Positions 44,866 through 53,689 of a stretch of DNA of 64,000 nucleotides are shown here, piece by piece. A program made the position numbers and the translations under genes. This DNA is from an uncultured Prevotellaceae bacterium (GTDB taxonomy: Bacteria; Bacteroidota; Bacteroidia; Bacteroidales; Bacteroidaceae), in assembly GCA_900543815.1 (NCBI GenBank), contig UQST01000009.1, positions 15,894 through 79,893 on the forward strand, in the 5' to 3' direction. Under the pieces are notes generated by a model that worked only from the letters and a program-made list of their open reading frames with translations, did no database searches and was not told the DNA's origin. Every line of letters begins with the position of its first letter. Position 1 is the first letter of the stretch.

Positions 44866-44873
44866 TACCTTTG
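44866..44873 (+). promoter_or_regulatory. -7 element upstream of serine palmitoyltransferase
   Basis: TACCTTTG, an exact match. The -33 partner is weak. A short hairpin (GTGACC with GGTCAC, 44885-44900) is in the leader. Confidence 0.6.
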
Positions 44874-44919
44874 CAAAAATTTTCGTGACCCCTTGGTCAC
44901 AGAGGACAAAACTAAGTAA

Positions 44920-46113
44920 ATGGGACTATTAGAAGAGAAGCTCACTAAACATCCTTTCTATGCATTGGCAAAGGAGGTTAAAGAGAAGGGCGTATATCCC
45001 TATTTCCGTGAGATTGAAGGAAAACAGGGAACTGAAGTTGAGATGGGTGGACATCACGTGCTGATGTTTGGTTCGAACGCTTACACTGGCCTTACTGGCG
45101 ACCAGCGGGTTATTGATGCAGGCTGCAAAGCCATGCAGCAGTACGGTAGCGGTTGTGCTGGCAGCCGATTCCTCAATGGTACACTGGACATCCATGTACA
45201 GCTTGAGAAGGAGTTGGCAGAGTTTGTCGGCAAGGACGATGCGCTGGTGTTCTCCACCGGTTTCACTGTCAACAGCGGTGTGATACCGCAGTTGGTGAGC
45301 AAGGATGACTATATCATCTGTGACGATCGCGATCATGCGAGCATCGTCGATGGCCGTCGCCTCAGCTTTGCCACACAGCTGCACTACAAGCACAACGATA
45401 TGGCCGACCTCGAGCGTGTGCTCCAGCGTTGCGAACCCGACAAGGTGAAGCTCATCGTGGTAGATGGTGTGTTCTCTATGGAAGGCGATCTCGCCAACCT
45501 GCCCGAGATAGTGCGCCTGAAGCACAAGTACAATGCCAGCATCATGGTAGATGAAGCACACGGCATAGGAGTGTTTGGCAGGCAGGGACGAGGCGTATGT
45601 GACCACTTCGGACTTACCGATGAAGTGGATCTCATCATGGGCACATTCTCCAAGTCACTGGCCTCTATCGGTGGTTTCATTGCTGCCAACCAGACCATTA
45701 TCGACTCTCTGCGTCACACCGCACGCACCTATATCTTCAGCGCCAGCTGCACACCTGCTGCCACTGCAGCCGCCCGCGAAGCTCTGCGCATCATCCAGGC
45801 TGAGCCTGAGCGCATAGCTGCTCTGTGGGATGTGACCAACTATGCTCTGAAACGCTTCCGCGAGGAAGGCTTCGAGATAGGTGATACCGAGAGCCCCATC
45901 ATTCCTCTCTACGTGCGTGATTTGCGCAAGACATTCATCGTGGTAGCCCGTGCATTCGACGAGGGAGTATTCATCAACCCCGTTATACCTCCCGCTTGTG
46001 CGCCCACCGACACTCTTGTGAGATACGCGCTGATGGCTACCCACACCCATGAGCAGGTGGATGAGTCGGTCAAGAGACTGAAGAAGGTGTTCCACGAACT
46101 GGACATCATTTAA
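44920..46113 (+). CDS. spt: Serine palmitoyltransferase
   Basis: 397 aa alpha-oxoamine synthase. Opening FREIEGKQGTEVEMGGHHVLMFGSNAYTG in sense, then YGSGCAGSRFLNGTLDIHVQLE, the DEAHGIGVFGRQGRG block (PLP pyridine and phosphate contacts) and the catalytic lysine in GTFSKSLASIGG (K245). The close agreement with Bacteroides sphingolipid SPTs (same opening, same SK-motif context), as opposed to the usual Kbl and BioF variants, supports SPT. It condenses serine with an acyl-CoA to give 3-ketosphinganine for bacterial sphingolipids. It is monocistronic with a terminator at 46165. 2-amino-3-ketobutyrate CoA ligase is the main alternative. Confidence 0.88.
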   Translation: MGLLEEKLTKHPFYALAKEVKEKGVYPYFREIEGKQGTEVEMGGHHVLMFGSNAYTGLTGDQRVIDAGCKAMQQYGSGCAGSRFLNGTLDIHVQLEKELAEFVGKDDALVFSTGFTVNSGVIPQLVSKDDYIICDDRDHASIVDGRRLSFATQLHYKHNDMADLERVLQRCEPDKVKLIVVDGVFSMEGDLANLPEIVRLKHKYNASIMVDEAHGIGVFGRQGRGVCDHFGLTDEVDLIMGTFSKSLASIGGFIAANQTIIDSLRHTARTYIFSASCTPAATAAAREALRIIQAEPERIAALWDVTNYALKRFREEGFEIGDTESPIIPLYVRDLRKTFIVVARAFDEGVFINPVIPPACAPTDTLVRYALMATHTHEQVDESVKRLKKVFHELDII

Positions 46114-46164
46114 GCCTACAGCCAACTGTCCGGCTACAGGCAGTTCGATAACCGCAGATAATAT

Positions 46165-46200
46165 AAGGCATCCGGCCGTCAGGCTGGGTGCCTTTCTTGT
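46165..46200 (+). terminator. Terminator after serine palmitoyltransferase
   Basis: AAGGCATCCGGCC and GGCTGGGTGCCTT pair (with G-T pairs) around a 4-nt loop, followed by TCTTGTTT. Confidence 0.8.
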
Positions 46201-46298
46201 TTCCGCTATGCTGCTGACCACCCGCATCGGGCGGTCGAGCCGGCTTTTCCACACCTTATTTCTCATCCCGCCTTATATGCTTGCTGGATTAAATTCAC

Positions 46299-46306
46299 TA
46301 ACTTTG
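46299..46306 (+). promoter_or_regulatory. -7 element upstream of the GNAT gene
   Basis: TAACTTTG, 21 nt before the ATG at 46328. The CTTG at 46280 is too close for a standard -33. Confidence 0.55.
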
Positions 46307-46327
46307 TGCCCCAATTCAAGAGAGAAG

Positions 46328-46888
46328 ATGAGAAGCAAGAGACAACCCATACCCATCACACTGCGTTCTGCCACTCCCGCAGATGCCGGACAGATAAGGG
46401 AGATATATGCACCTTACGTGCGTGAGACAGCCATCACCTTTGAGTACGAAGTGCCGTCTGTGGAGGAGTTCACAGAGCGGATAGAGCGTACGCTGGAACA
46501 TTACCCCTACATCGTGGCAGAAAGCGAAGAGGGCAACATCCTGGGTTATGCCTACGCGGGAGCCTATTACGGGCGTGCTGCTTACAGCCGCAGCGTGGAG
46601 GTTTCCATCTATGTGCAGGCAGGACAGCACGATGCAGGCGTTGGCCGAAGGCTCTACGAGGCGCTTGAAGAGGAGTTGCGCAGCAGAGGTTTCCTCAATC
46701 TGACCGCCTGCATAGCCTGGAGCGATGAGCCCAACAGGTTCCTCACCCACCAGAGTCCGATATTCCATCGCCACATGGGATATGAGCAGTGCGCACATTT
46801 CCACAAGATAGGATTCAAGTTCGGACGCTGGTTCGACATCATCTGGATGGAGAAGATGCTGGGCGAGCACAAGGATGAAAACCTGTAG
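46328..46888 (+). CDS. GNAT N-acetyltransferase (phosphinothricin acetyltransferase-like)
   Basis: 186 aa. It begins LRSATPADAGQIREIYAPYV, then FEYEVPSVEEFTERIE and the acetyl-CoA-binding strand VEVSIYVQAGQHDAGVGRRLYEALEEEL, with the GVGR loop standing for the Q/RxxGxG/A motif. The end (FHRHMGYEQCAHFHKIGFKFGRWFDIIWMEK in sense) is typical of the Pat/YwnH family. It acetylates small amines such as amino-acid analogues; the true substrate is unknown. It has its own -7 element. Confidence 0.9.
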   Translation: MRSKRQPIPITLRSATPADAGQIREIYAPYVRETAITFEYEVPSVEEFTERIERTLEHYPYIVAESEEGNILGYAYAGAYYGRAAYSRSVEVSIYVQAGQHDAGVGRRLYEALEEELRSRGFLNLTACIAWSDEPNRFLTHQSPIFHRHMGYEQCAHFHKIGFKFGRWFDIIWMEKMLGEHKDENL

Positions 46889-46977
46889 CGCCTGGCCTTC
46901 ACTACCCGGCAATCCAGTTGCCCAATCCGACCAAGTACAAAAACCACACGCAGCAGGCAGAGTGCAGACCCGCAGAC

Positions 46978-47008
46978 TTTGCGCCCTAGCCGAAAAGCAG
47001 TAACTTTG
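46978..47008 (+). promoter_or_regulatory. Promoter for the tRNA-editing-like operon
   Basis: TTTG at 46978-46981, 19 nt, then TAACTTTG at 47001-47008: a full consensus promoter. The ATG follows at 47067. Confidence 0.8.
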
Positions 47009-47066
47009 CACTATCGGCGGCAAGCAGGCATGCACATGCTGCCAAACCAATGTAACACGCACAATA

Positions 47067-47573
47067 ATGAACGAAGAAAAGCCACAGATACAGGATGCAC
47101 AGGAGACTCCAACTGCTGTGACGCTCAACGCACACAACAAGGATGAGTTTCCACCCGCACATACAGCCGAACATCTGCTCAATCAGGTGATGGTAAGAAT
47201 GTTTGGCTGCGAGCGCTCAAGGAACATGCACATCGAGCGCAAGAAGTCCAAAATCAACTACACACTCAGCACACAACCCACACAGGAACAGGTGGCTGAG
47301 GTGGAGCAGCAGATGAACAGGCTCATCGCACTGGACCTGCCCGTAACCTATGAGTTCGTTACCCGCGACAACATCCCTGCTGGGGTGAAGCTGGACAAAC
47401 TGCCCGAGGATGCCAGCGAGACGCTTCGCATCGTGCGCATAGGCGATTTCGACATCTGTCCATGCATCGGCCAGCACGTGAGCAAGACCGGTGAGATAGG
47501 CTTCTTCCGCATCACAAGCACCAGTTTCAAGGACGGTTCTTTCCGTATAGTATATAAGGTAAAGGCCGACTGA
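47067..47573 (+). CDS. Stand-alone alanyl/threonyl-tRNA editing-like protein (tRNA_SAD)
   Basis: 168 aa. The HxxxH metal site is HTAEH (H32, H36), followed by the AlaX-type YEFVTRDNIPAGVKLDKLPE strand region. The second metal half-site is CPCIGQHV, which matches the CxxxH element of the SAD domain. It resembles AlaX and the second additional domain of AlaRS/ThrRS, which hydrolyse Ser- or Gly-tRNA mischarged by AlaRS. It lacks the N-terminal OB-like part of AlaX-L, so this is a compact form. It heads a short plus-strand series with SUI1 and a 77-aa gene. Confidence 0.85.
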   Translation: MNEEKPQIQDAQETPTAVTLNAHNKDEFPPAHTAEHLLNQVMVRMFGCERSRNMHIERKKSKINYTLSTQPTQEQVAEVEQQMNRLIALDLPVTYEFVTRDNIPAGVKLDKLPEDASETLRIVRIGDFDICPCIGQHVSKTGEIGFFRITSTSFKDGSFRIVYKVKAD

Positions 47574-47636
47574 ACCGACCGTGAGCACATAAGAAATGAA
47601 CATTCGTAAGAGAGAGAGAACATTTTACAGATAGAT

Positions 47637-48044
47637 ATGGCAGACTGGAAGAGTGCGCTGGCAGCATTGGGAGCCTCCACAGAGAACTATGGGAAAGAGA
47701 AGAAAGCGGATGTGGAGCGCAAGAAGAGAGTGGGTGTGGTGTATTCCACCAACCCTGACTTTGAGTATGATGATGCGCAGGAGGCCGAAGCAGAGACTCT
47801 GCCCAGGCAGCAGCAACCGCTTCGCCTGAACATGGAACGTGCCGGCAGAGGCGGCAAGACTGTCACTCTGGTCAAGGGATTCGTAGGCAGCGAGGCTGAC
47901 CTGAATGCTCTGTGCAAACTCCTGAAGCAGAAATGCGGTGTGGGAGGAGCAGCCAAGGAGGGTGAAATCATCATTCAGGGTGACCACCGGCAGAGGCTTC
48001 TGGAAATTCTGAAGAAGGAAGGCTACACAGGCACAAGAGGTTGA
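47637..48044 (+). CDS. SUI1-domain translation initiation factor-like protein
   Basis: 135 aa. The first ~65 residues are charged and low in structure. Residues ~70-135 are a SUI1/YciH domain: GKTVTLVKGFVGSEADLNAL, KQKCGVGGAAKEGEIIIQGD, then LLEILKKEGY. In eukaryotes eIF1/SUI1 checks the start codon; the bacterial YciH has an uncertain role. It starts 63 bp after the editing-like gene. Confidence 0.93.
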   Translation: MADWKSALAALGASTENYGKEKKADVERKKRVGVVYSTNPDFEYDDAQEAEAETLPRQQQPLRLNMERAGRGGKTVTLVKGFVGSEADLNALCKLLKQKCGVGGAAKEGEIIIQGDHRQRLLEILKKEGYTGTRG

Positions 48045-48099
48045 GGACAACAGGAGCATCCAGCTCCTGCAACATAACAAATCATAAGCAAACACACAG

Positions 48100-48333
48100 A
48101 TGGCAAAGATACTGATCAAGGACACTACGGTGAGCGAACGCGCACAGATAGTTCGCGAGGCACTGGGAGCCGACAGCGACTGCGAAGGCATCGACCTGAC
48201 CGACATGTATGATGACTATATCTACGGACTGAAAGAGCTGGCTGACATCAACCGCGAGTTTAGTGAGAAGCATGCGGGAGAGGTAGTGGCTCATCCCGAG
48301 GAGACTGACTCCACCTGCCAGTGGAGCCGATAA
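48100..48333 (+). CDS. Small conserved hypothetical protein
   Basis: 77 aa, acidic, no signal. It opens MAKILIKDTTVSERAQIVREAL and has DLTDMYDDYIYGLKELADIN. No domain is recognised. It is the third gene of the editing/SUI1 run, 55 bp after SUI1. Confidence 0.75.
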   Translation: MAKILIKDTTVSERAQIVREALGADSDCEGIDLTDMYDDYIYGLKELADINREFSEKHAGEVVAHPEETDSTCQWSR

Positions 48334-48442
48334 CGTTCACACAACCAAACATCACCCCTTCACGGCGCTCCATCCTTGCTCCTCACACCTGACACTCTGC
48401 GGGTTGGGAGCAAGAGGGTTTCATGTGCCGTAACAGAATATT

Positions 48443-49366
48443 ATGAGCACCAACGACAAGAGTATCTTCGTGCGCCCATTGTGGGTTTCCATCTTCGCCC
48501 TTACCGCTGCAGTGGCGTGGGGATGGGCTTACCCGCTCATCAAACTGGGTTTCGCCGAGTTCCACATCACACCCGACCTCACCGGCAGCAAGATTCTGTT
48601 TGCCGGCATTCGCTTCTGCATCTCGGGTCTGATTATCCTGGGAGTAGCACGTGCAGGCAACAAGAGCTTCGCGATAAGGCGTTCCGCCGACTGGTGGTAC
48701 ATCCTGCTCTTCACCCTGCTCAATACCACCATCCACTACACATGCTTCTACATCGGCCTTTCTTACGCACCTGGAGCGCGTTCGGCCATACTCAACTCGC
48801 TGAGCGTGTTCTCTGTAGTCATCCTGGCATGTCTGTTCTTCAAGAGCGACAGGATGACCATACGCAAACTCATGGGCTGTATGATTGGTTTCGCAGGCAT
48901 TCTTGCACTCAACATCGGCGGTGAGAGGAGCGGCAGCGGATTCACTCTGATGGGCGACGGAATGATTATCCTCAATGCACTCTGCGGGGCTGCTGCCTCG
49001 TTGCTTGCTCGTGGATTGGGCCAGAGGGTAAATGTGTTTGTGGGCACAGGCTACAGTCTGTCTCTGGGTGGACTGATGCTGATAGGGTCAGGACTGCTCT
49101 TGCAGGGCACCCTACCACATGTGAGTGCGCTGGGCTTGCTATATCTGTTGCTGCTGATAGGCATCAGCACCACCGCCTTTGCCCTCTACAACAAACTGCT
49201 CACCTGCAATCCTGTGGGCAAGGTGGCCATCTACAACTCCCTGATACCCGTGGTGGGAGCCGTCACCAGCTGCCTCTGCCTGGGCGAGGTGTTTTATTGG
49301 AAATACGTGATAGCCGGCTCACTTGCCACTGCCGGTATATGTATCATCAACCGAGGCAAACGATGA
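48443..49366 (+). CDS. DMT-superfamily (EamA) transporter
   Basis: 307 aa with ten membrane segments in two EamA halves. The first half opens SIFALTAAVAWGWAYPLIKLG and ends GFAGILALNI; the second opens GDGMIILNALCGAAASLLARG and ends SLIPVVGAVTSCLCLGEVFYW, the conserved E-containing helix of this superfamily. Substrate unknown (metabolite, amino acid or drug efflux). Its stop lies 9 bp from the converging yigZ stop. Confidence 0.93.
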   Translation: MSTNDKSIFVRPLWVSIFALTAAVAWGWAYPLIKLGFAEFHITPDLTGSKILFAGIRFCISGLIILGVARAGNKSFAIRRSADWWYILLFTLLNTTIHYTCFYIGLSYAPGARSAILNSLSVFSVVILACLFFKSDRMTIRKLMGCMIGFAGILALNIGGERSGSGFTLMGDGMIILNALCGAAASLLARGLGQRVNVFVGTGYSLSLGGLMLIGSGLLLQGTLPHVSALGLLYLLLLIGISTTAFALYNKLLTCNPVGKVAIYNSLIPVVGAVTSCLCLGEVFYWKYVIAGSLATAGICIINRGKR

Positions 49367-49375
49367 CCGCATGAG

Positions 49376-49981
49376 TCATTGCTGATACGGGATGTGGCGA
49401 AGGGCACAGTCGAGCCTTTTCTCCAGCTCATCCAGTTTGCCCATACGGATAGAGAATGTCATGTGGCACTGCATATCACACGTCTGCTCCACAATGCGGG
49501 CTTCCATCAAGCGCGACACCTTCATCACCACATTCATATCTGCATAATCGAAATCGATGCTGCAAGTGCCATCCACGGTGCGTGTTTCCACCTGCGCATC
49601 ATCCAGTGTAGCGGCTGCTGTCGTGCGATAAGCCTCTATCAATCCGCTTGTTCCCAACTTCACACCACCGAAATAGCGCACTACCAGCACGATTACATCG
49701 GTCAGTTCACGGCTGTTGATCTGTCCCAGAATGGGTTTTCCAGCCGTTCCGCTGGGCTCTCCGTTGTCATTGCTACGAAACTGTTCGCGCTCTGCACCCA
49801 ACATGTATGCCCAGCACACATGCCTTGCATCATAATATTTCTTCTGGTATTCAGCCACCAGCGCCAGGGCTTCCTCGGGCGTGGTTACATGATGGGCAAA
49901 GCCAAGGAACTTGCTCCTCAGTTCGGAGTAAGTTCCTTGGCTTGTTCCCACAATAGTCTGATATTCATCCACCATTGGCAT
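49376..49981 (-). CDS. yigZ: YigZ/IMPACT family protein
   Basis: 201 aa. IMPACT N-terminal fold: SKFLGFAHHVTTPEEA opening, then DARHVCWAYMLG, SNDNGEPSGTAGKPIL and VRYFGGVKLGTSGLIEAYRTTA, the family hallmark block. It continues into a short ferredoxin-like DUF1949 domain. The function is uncertain, and YigZ has been linked to translation in other systems. It is the last gene of a serC-serA-DUF1015-yigZ run, 6 bp after DUF1015. Confidence 0.95.
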   Translation of the reverse strand: MPMVDEYQTIVGTSQGTYSELRSKFLGFAHHVTTPEEALALVAEYQKKYYDARHVCWAYMLGAEREQFRSNDNGEPSGTAGKPILGQINSRELTDVIVLVVRYFGGVKLGTSGLIEAYRTTAAATLDDAQVETRTVDGTCSIDFDYADMNVVMKVSRLMEARIVEQTCDMQCHMTFSIRMGKLDELEKRLDCALRHIPYQQ

Positions 49982-49987
49982 GAATGT

Positions 49988-51235
49988 CTATGAGAGTTTG
50001 TGTACTACGAGTCCGCTACGCAACTTCGGCTCAAACCATGTGGCCTTGGGCGGCATGATATTGCCACTGTCGGCGATGCGTATAATCTGCTGCATACTCA
50101 CGGGATAGAGAGCCAGTGCCATCTGCATCTCACCTGAATCCACCCTGCGCTTCAGTTCTCCCAGCCCACGCAGTCCGCCAACGAAATCAATGCGCTTGTC
50201 TGACCTCAGGTCCTTGATACCCAGCAGGTCATCGAGAATCAACTTGCTGCTGATGCTCACATCCAGACTTCCGATGGGGTCAGTCTCATCCACCAGCCCA
50301 GGCTTCAGCATCAGGCTATACCACTCACCCTGCATATAGAGGCTGAACTCATGCAAGCAGGTGGGCTTGTAGGGTTCTGCCCCCTTGGGGGTTACAGTGA
50401 AATGCTGTTCCAGAAGCGCCTTGAACTCTGCGGGCGAATGGCCATTGAGGTCTTTCACAACACGGTTGTAGTCCAATATGGTCAGTTGGCTTGCGGGGAA
50501 ACATACAGCCATCAGATAGTTGTATTCCTCCTTGCCTGTGTGGTGAGGGTTGTTCTTGGCCTTCTCGACACCCACCAAGGCAGCCGCTGCTGTACGGTGA
50601 TGACCGTCGGCTATATAGAGATGGGGCATCTGGGAAAAGCGCTCGGTGATGGCCACAAGGTCGTCTTCCTTATCCACCAACCAGAACTGATGGCGGAACC
50701 CATCTACTGGCGCAATGAAGTCATACTCAGGCTCCTGGGCTGCATATCGGGCTACGATGGCATCCAAGGCTGCATCATCGGGATAAGCCAGAAAGACGGG
50801 TTCCATATTGGCATTGCATACGCGCACATGCTTCATGCGGTCCTCTTCCTTGTCACGGCGTGTGAGTTCGTGCTTCAGGATTACTCCGTTCATATAGTCA
50901 GCCACTGCCGCTCCCACCACCAGGCCATATTGTGTGTGGCCGTTCATGGTTTGGGCATACACATAATAGTGCTCGTGGGCATCCTGCACCAGCCATCCCT
51001 CGCGCTGGAACTTGGCAAAGTTGTCGGCCGCACGCTGATACACGCACTCGTCATACTCGCTGGTTCCCACGGGGAAATCTATTTCGGGTTTGATGATATG
51101 ATAGAGCGACTTCTCGTTGTCGCCTGCTTCTGCCCTTGCCTCTTCACTATCGAGCACGTCGTAAGGCCGGCTCTCGACCTGCTCAACCAGTTCGCGCGGC
51201 GGGCGCAATCCTCTGAATGGTTTTACTATAGCCAT
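49988..51235 (-). CDS. DUF1015 family protein
   Basis: 415 aa, the usual length. It opens VKPFRGLRPPRELVEQVESR. Conserved blocks include SRPYDVL, GVILKHELTRRDKEEDR, YIADGHHRTAAAALVG and IDFVGG. The DGHHRTA motif recalls the GxxRxxA motif of ParB/Srx-fold proteins, which include free serine kinases. Its start is overlapped by the serA stop by one base and it stands in a serC-serA context, so a role in serine metabolism is plausible but not proven. Confidence 0.92.
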   Translation of the reverse strand: MAIVKPFRGLRPPRELVEQVESRPYDVLDSEEARAEAGDNEKSLYHIIKPEIDFPVGTSEYDECVYQRAADNFAKFQREGWLVQDAHEHYYVYAQTMNGHTQYGLVVGAAVADYMNGVILKHELTRRDKEEDRMKHVRVCNANMEPVFLAYPDDAALDAIVARYAAQEPEYDFIAPVDGFRHQFWLVDKEDDLVAITERFSQMPHLYIADGHHRTAAAALVGVEKAKNNPHHTGKEEYNYLMAVCFPASQLTILDYNRVVKDLNGHSPAEFKALLEQHFTVTPKGAEPYKPTCLHEFSLYMQGEWYSLMLKPGLVDETDPIGSLDVSISSKLILDDLLGIKDLRSDKRIDFVGGLRGLGELKRRVDSGEMQMALALYPVSMQQIIRIADSGNIMPPKATWFEPKLRSGLVVHKLS

Positions 51236-52155
51236 TATTTGTTTACTTGGAATTTAGTTACTCCGTCCTTCAGATAAGCCACTATCTGACGTGCAGCGGC
51301 TATGCCTGCGTTCACATTGGCTTCTGCTGTCTGCGCTCCCATCTTCTTGGGAGTGGCAAAATAGCGGCCTGGGAACTCCGAGGAGAATGTTGCATCGGCA
51401 TCGGGTTTGATGTCGGTCACATACTTCAGGTCGGTTCTCTCCTGCATGAGCGTTATCAGCCCCGGTTCGTCTATCACCTCCTTGCGTGCGGTATTGACGA
51501 GTATTCCGCCCTTCTTCATCTTGTTCACCAGGTCGTGATTGATGCTCTGACGGGTCTCGGGAGTGGCAGGAATATGCAACGAAACGATATCGCACTGCTC
51601 AAAGAGTTCGTCACGCGAAGCTGCCGCATGCACTCCTGCTGCCTCGATAGCCTCCTTGGGGCAGAAGGCGTCGTAGGCATATACGTCCATGCCAAAGCCT
51701 TTGGCGATGCGTGCAACATTCCTGCCCACGTTGCCAAAGGCCAAGATGCCCAACTTTTTGCCCATCAACTCAGTGCCGCTGGTACCGTTGTAGAAGTTGC
51801 GCACGGCATATACCAGCATTCCGAACACCAGTTCGGCCACACTGTTGGCATTCTGTCCGGGGGTGTTCATAGCCACCACATGATGGGCGGTAGCTGCTTC
51901 CAGGTCGATATTGTCATATCCTGCACCTGCACGCACCACTATCTTCAGCTGGCGGGCAGCATCCAGCACCTCATTATCCACCTTGTCTGAGCGTATGATG
52001 AGCGCATCTGCATCGGCCACGGCATTCAGCAACTGACTCTTCTCGGTATATTTCTCCAGCAGGGCCACCTGGCCTCCTGCCTCATTGATGACTTCCTTTA
52101 TACCATCTACAGCCACCTGGCTGAAGGGTTTTTCTGTTGCAACAAGAACTTTCAT
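51235..52155 (-). CDS. serA: D-3-phosphoglycerate dehydrogenase, short form without ACT domain
   Basis: 306 aa, D-isomer-specific 2-hydroxyacid dehydrogenase. Rossmann motif LGILAFGNVGRNVARIA, NAD-binding Asp in DVYAYDAF, the catalytic Arg in NTARKEVIDE and the substrate-side VVRAGAGYDNID. The place next to serC identifies the substrate as 3-phosphoglycerate. It lacks a regulatory ACT domain, so feedback by serine must act elsewhere, if at all. The ATG at 52155 lies 94 bp after serC; a longer upstream extension is rejected for lack of homology. Confidence 0.9.
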   Translation of the reverse strand: MKVLVATEKPFSQVAVDGIKEVINEAGGQVALLEKYTEKSQLLNAVADADALIIRSDKVDNEVLDAARQLKIVVRAGAGYDNIDLEAATAHHVVAMNTPGQNANSVAELVFGMLVYAVRNFYNGTSGTELMGKKLGILAFGNVGRNVARIAKGFGMDVYAYDAFCPKEAIEAAGVHAAASRDELFEQCDIVSLHIPATPETRQSINHDLVNKMKKGGILVNTARKEVIDEPGLITLMQERTDLKYVTDIKPDADATFSSEFPGRYFATPKKMGAQTAEANVNAGIAAARQIVAYLKDGVTKFQVNK

Positions 52156-52249
52156 GTCTATTATATATATAATGTATAGGAAAAGCCTTGCAGACGGCTG
52201 CACGCTCCCATGAGCCGGACTGCCGTCTGCAAGGGCTCCCTATGCTTGG

Positions 52250-53317
52250 TTAGTGTTTAGCTTCAAACTCCTTCATGCAGGCTACCAGTGCCTTGCAACC
52301 TTCCACAGTCATGGCATTGTAGCAGCTGGCACGGAAGCCGCCCACGTCGCGATGACCCTTTACACCCACCATCCCTTGCTGTGTGGCAAAGGCGAGGAAC
52401 TCGTCCTGAAGGTCCTGATATTCGGGTTTGAGCACAAAGGTGAGGTTCATCCTCGAGCGGCTGTCCTCCTCGGCTGTTCCCACGAAGAGTCTGTTGCGGT
52501 CTATCTCATCATACACGATGGACGAGCGCTCGATGGCTCTCTTCTCCATAGCCTCTACTCCACCCTGCTTCTTTATCCACTTCAGGTTCTGCAGAGCGCA
52601 GTAGATGGGCACCACGGGAGGTGTGTTGAACATGCTTCCTTTCTTCACATGTGTGCGATAGTCCAGCATGGTGGGGATGGGACGGCTCACTTTGCCCAAC
52701 AGGTCTTCCTTCACTATCACAAAGGTCACGCCTGCCATACTCAGGTTCTTCTGTGCACCGCCATAGATGATGCCATACTTGCTCACATCCACCGGGCGTG
52801 AGAAGATGTCGCTGGACATATCTGCCACCACGGGGATGGGAGAGTCCAGGTCCTCGCGCAACTCGGTGCCGTATATGGTGTTGTTGCTTGTGATGTGCAG
52901 ATAATCAGCGTCGGTGGGGATGGTGAAACCTTTGGGGATGTAGGTGAAATTCCTGTCCTTGCTGGATGCCACTTCCACCACTTCACCAAAGAGGCGAGCT
53001 TCCTTTTCTGCCTTGGATGCCCAAACACCCGTGTTAAGGTAAGCTGCCTTCTTCTCCAGAAGATTGTAGGGGACCATACAGAACTCCAGACTGGCGCCTC
53101 CTCCCAGGAACAGCACCGAGTACCCTTCGGGTATCTGCAGCAGTTCCTTAAACAGTGCAACGGCTTCATCCACAACTGGCTGGAAATTCTTGGCACGGTG
53201 GCTAATCTCCATCAGGCTTAGGCCAGAACCCTCGAACTCAAGACATGCAGAGGCTGTAGCCTCTATCACCTCGCGGGGCAGAATGCTTGGGCCCGCATTG
53301 AAATTGTACTTCTTCAT
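52250..53317 (-). CDS. serC: Phosphoserine aminotransferase
   Basis: 355 aa. It opens MKKYNFNAGPSILPREVIEA, has EISHRAKNF, LFLGGGASLEFCMVP, the PLP lysine in GGAQKNLSMAGV and a C-terminal GHRDVGGFRASCYNA. It converts 3-phosphohydroxypyruvate and glutamate to phosphoserine and 2-oxoglutarate in serine synthesis and also serves the pyridoxine pathway. It is the first gene of the serC-serA-DUF1015-yigZ run; a -7 element lies at 53420-53427. Confidence 0.95.
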   Translation of the reverse strand: MKKYNFNAGPSILPREVIEATASACLEFEGSGLSLMEISHRAKNFQPVVDEAVALFKELLQIPEGYSVLFLGGGASLEFCMVPYNLLEKKAAYLNTGVWASKAEKEARLFGEVVEVASSKDRNFTYIPKGFTIPTDADYLHITSNNTIYGTELREDLDSPIPVVADMSSDIFSRPVDVSKYGIIYGGAQKNLSMAGVTFVIVKEDLLGKVSRPIPTMLDYRTHVKKGSMFNTPPVVPIYCALQNLKWIKKQGGVEAMEKRAIERSSIVYDEIDRNRLFVGTAEEDSRSRMNLTFVLKPEYQDLQDEFLAFATQQGMVGVKGHRDVGGFRASCYNAMTVEGCKALVACMKEFEAKH

Positions 53318-53419
53318 GTCGCTTCTTTAGTTGTTTACCATAATATAATATATCCTGATTTTAATGGCTCAACAGATGCTGGAGCATCGCTCCATTGTCC
53401 TTTCGCCTCCATACCACTA

Positions 53420-53427
53420 CAAATTTA
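53420..53427 (-). promoter_or_regulatory. -7 element upstream of serC
   Basis: Minus strand TAAATTTG, an exact match to TAnnTTTG, 103 nt before the serC start. No -33 was found at the right distance. Confidence 0.45.
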
Positions 53428-53510
53428 CGCTTTTTACGCCTTTCGCTGTACAGGGTGATAGGTAAAAATTGACATAAAACTGCAATGTGCAAAAAAACTT
53501 GCTCCATAAC

Positions 53511-53541
53511 TTGCCCAGTCCAATGAATTGTACTACTTTTG
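53511..53541 (+). promoter_or_regulatory. Promoter for tRNA-Pro
   Basis: TTG at 53511-53513, 20 nt, then TACTTTTG at 53534-53541. The tRNA begins 34 nt downstream. Confidence 0.65.
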
Positions 53542-53574
53542 CATCGCTTTACGGGGCAACAGCCCAGTCAGGCA

Positions 53575-53647
53575 CGGGGTGTAGCGCAGTTGGTAGCGCA
53601 CCTGGTTTGGGACCAGGTGGTCGCCCGTTCGAGTCGGGTCACCCCGA
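53575..53647 (+). tRNA. tRNA-Pro (UGG)
   Basis: Acceptor CGGGGTG (53575-53581) pairs with CACCCCG (53640-53646), A discriminator at 53647. D arm GCGC/GCGC, anticodon stem CCTGG/CCAGG with loop TTTGGGA and anticodon TGG, T arm CCCG/CGGG with TTCGAGT. CCA is not encoded. Confidence 0.95.
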
Positions 53648-53689
53648 CAACAAAGCAAAGGGACGAAGCAAAAGAAATTTGCAAAAAGG

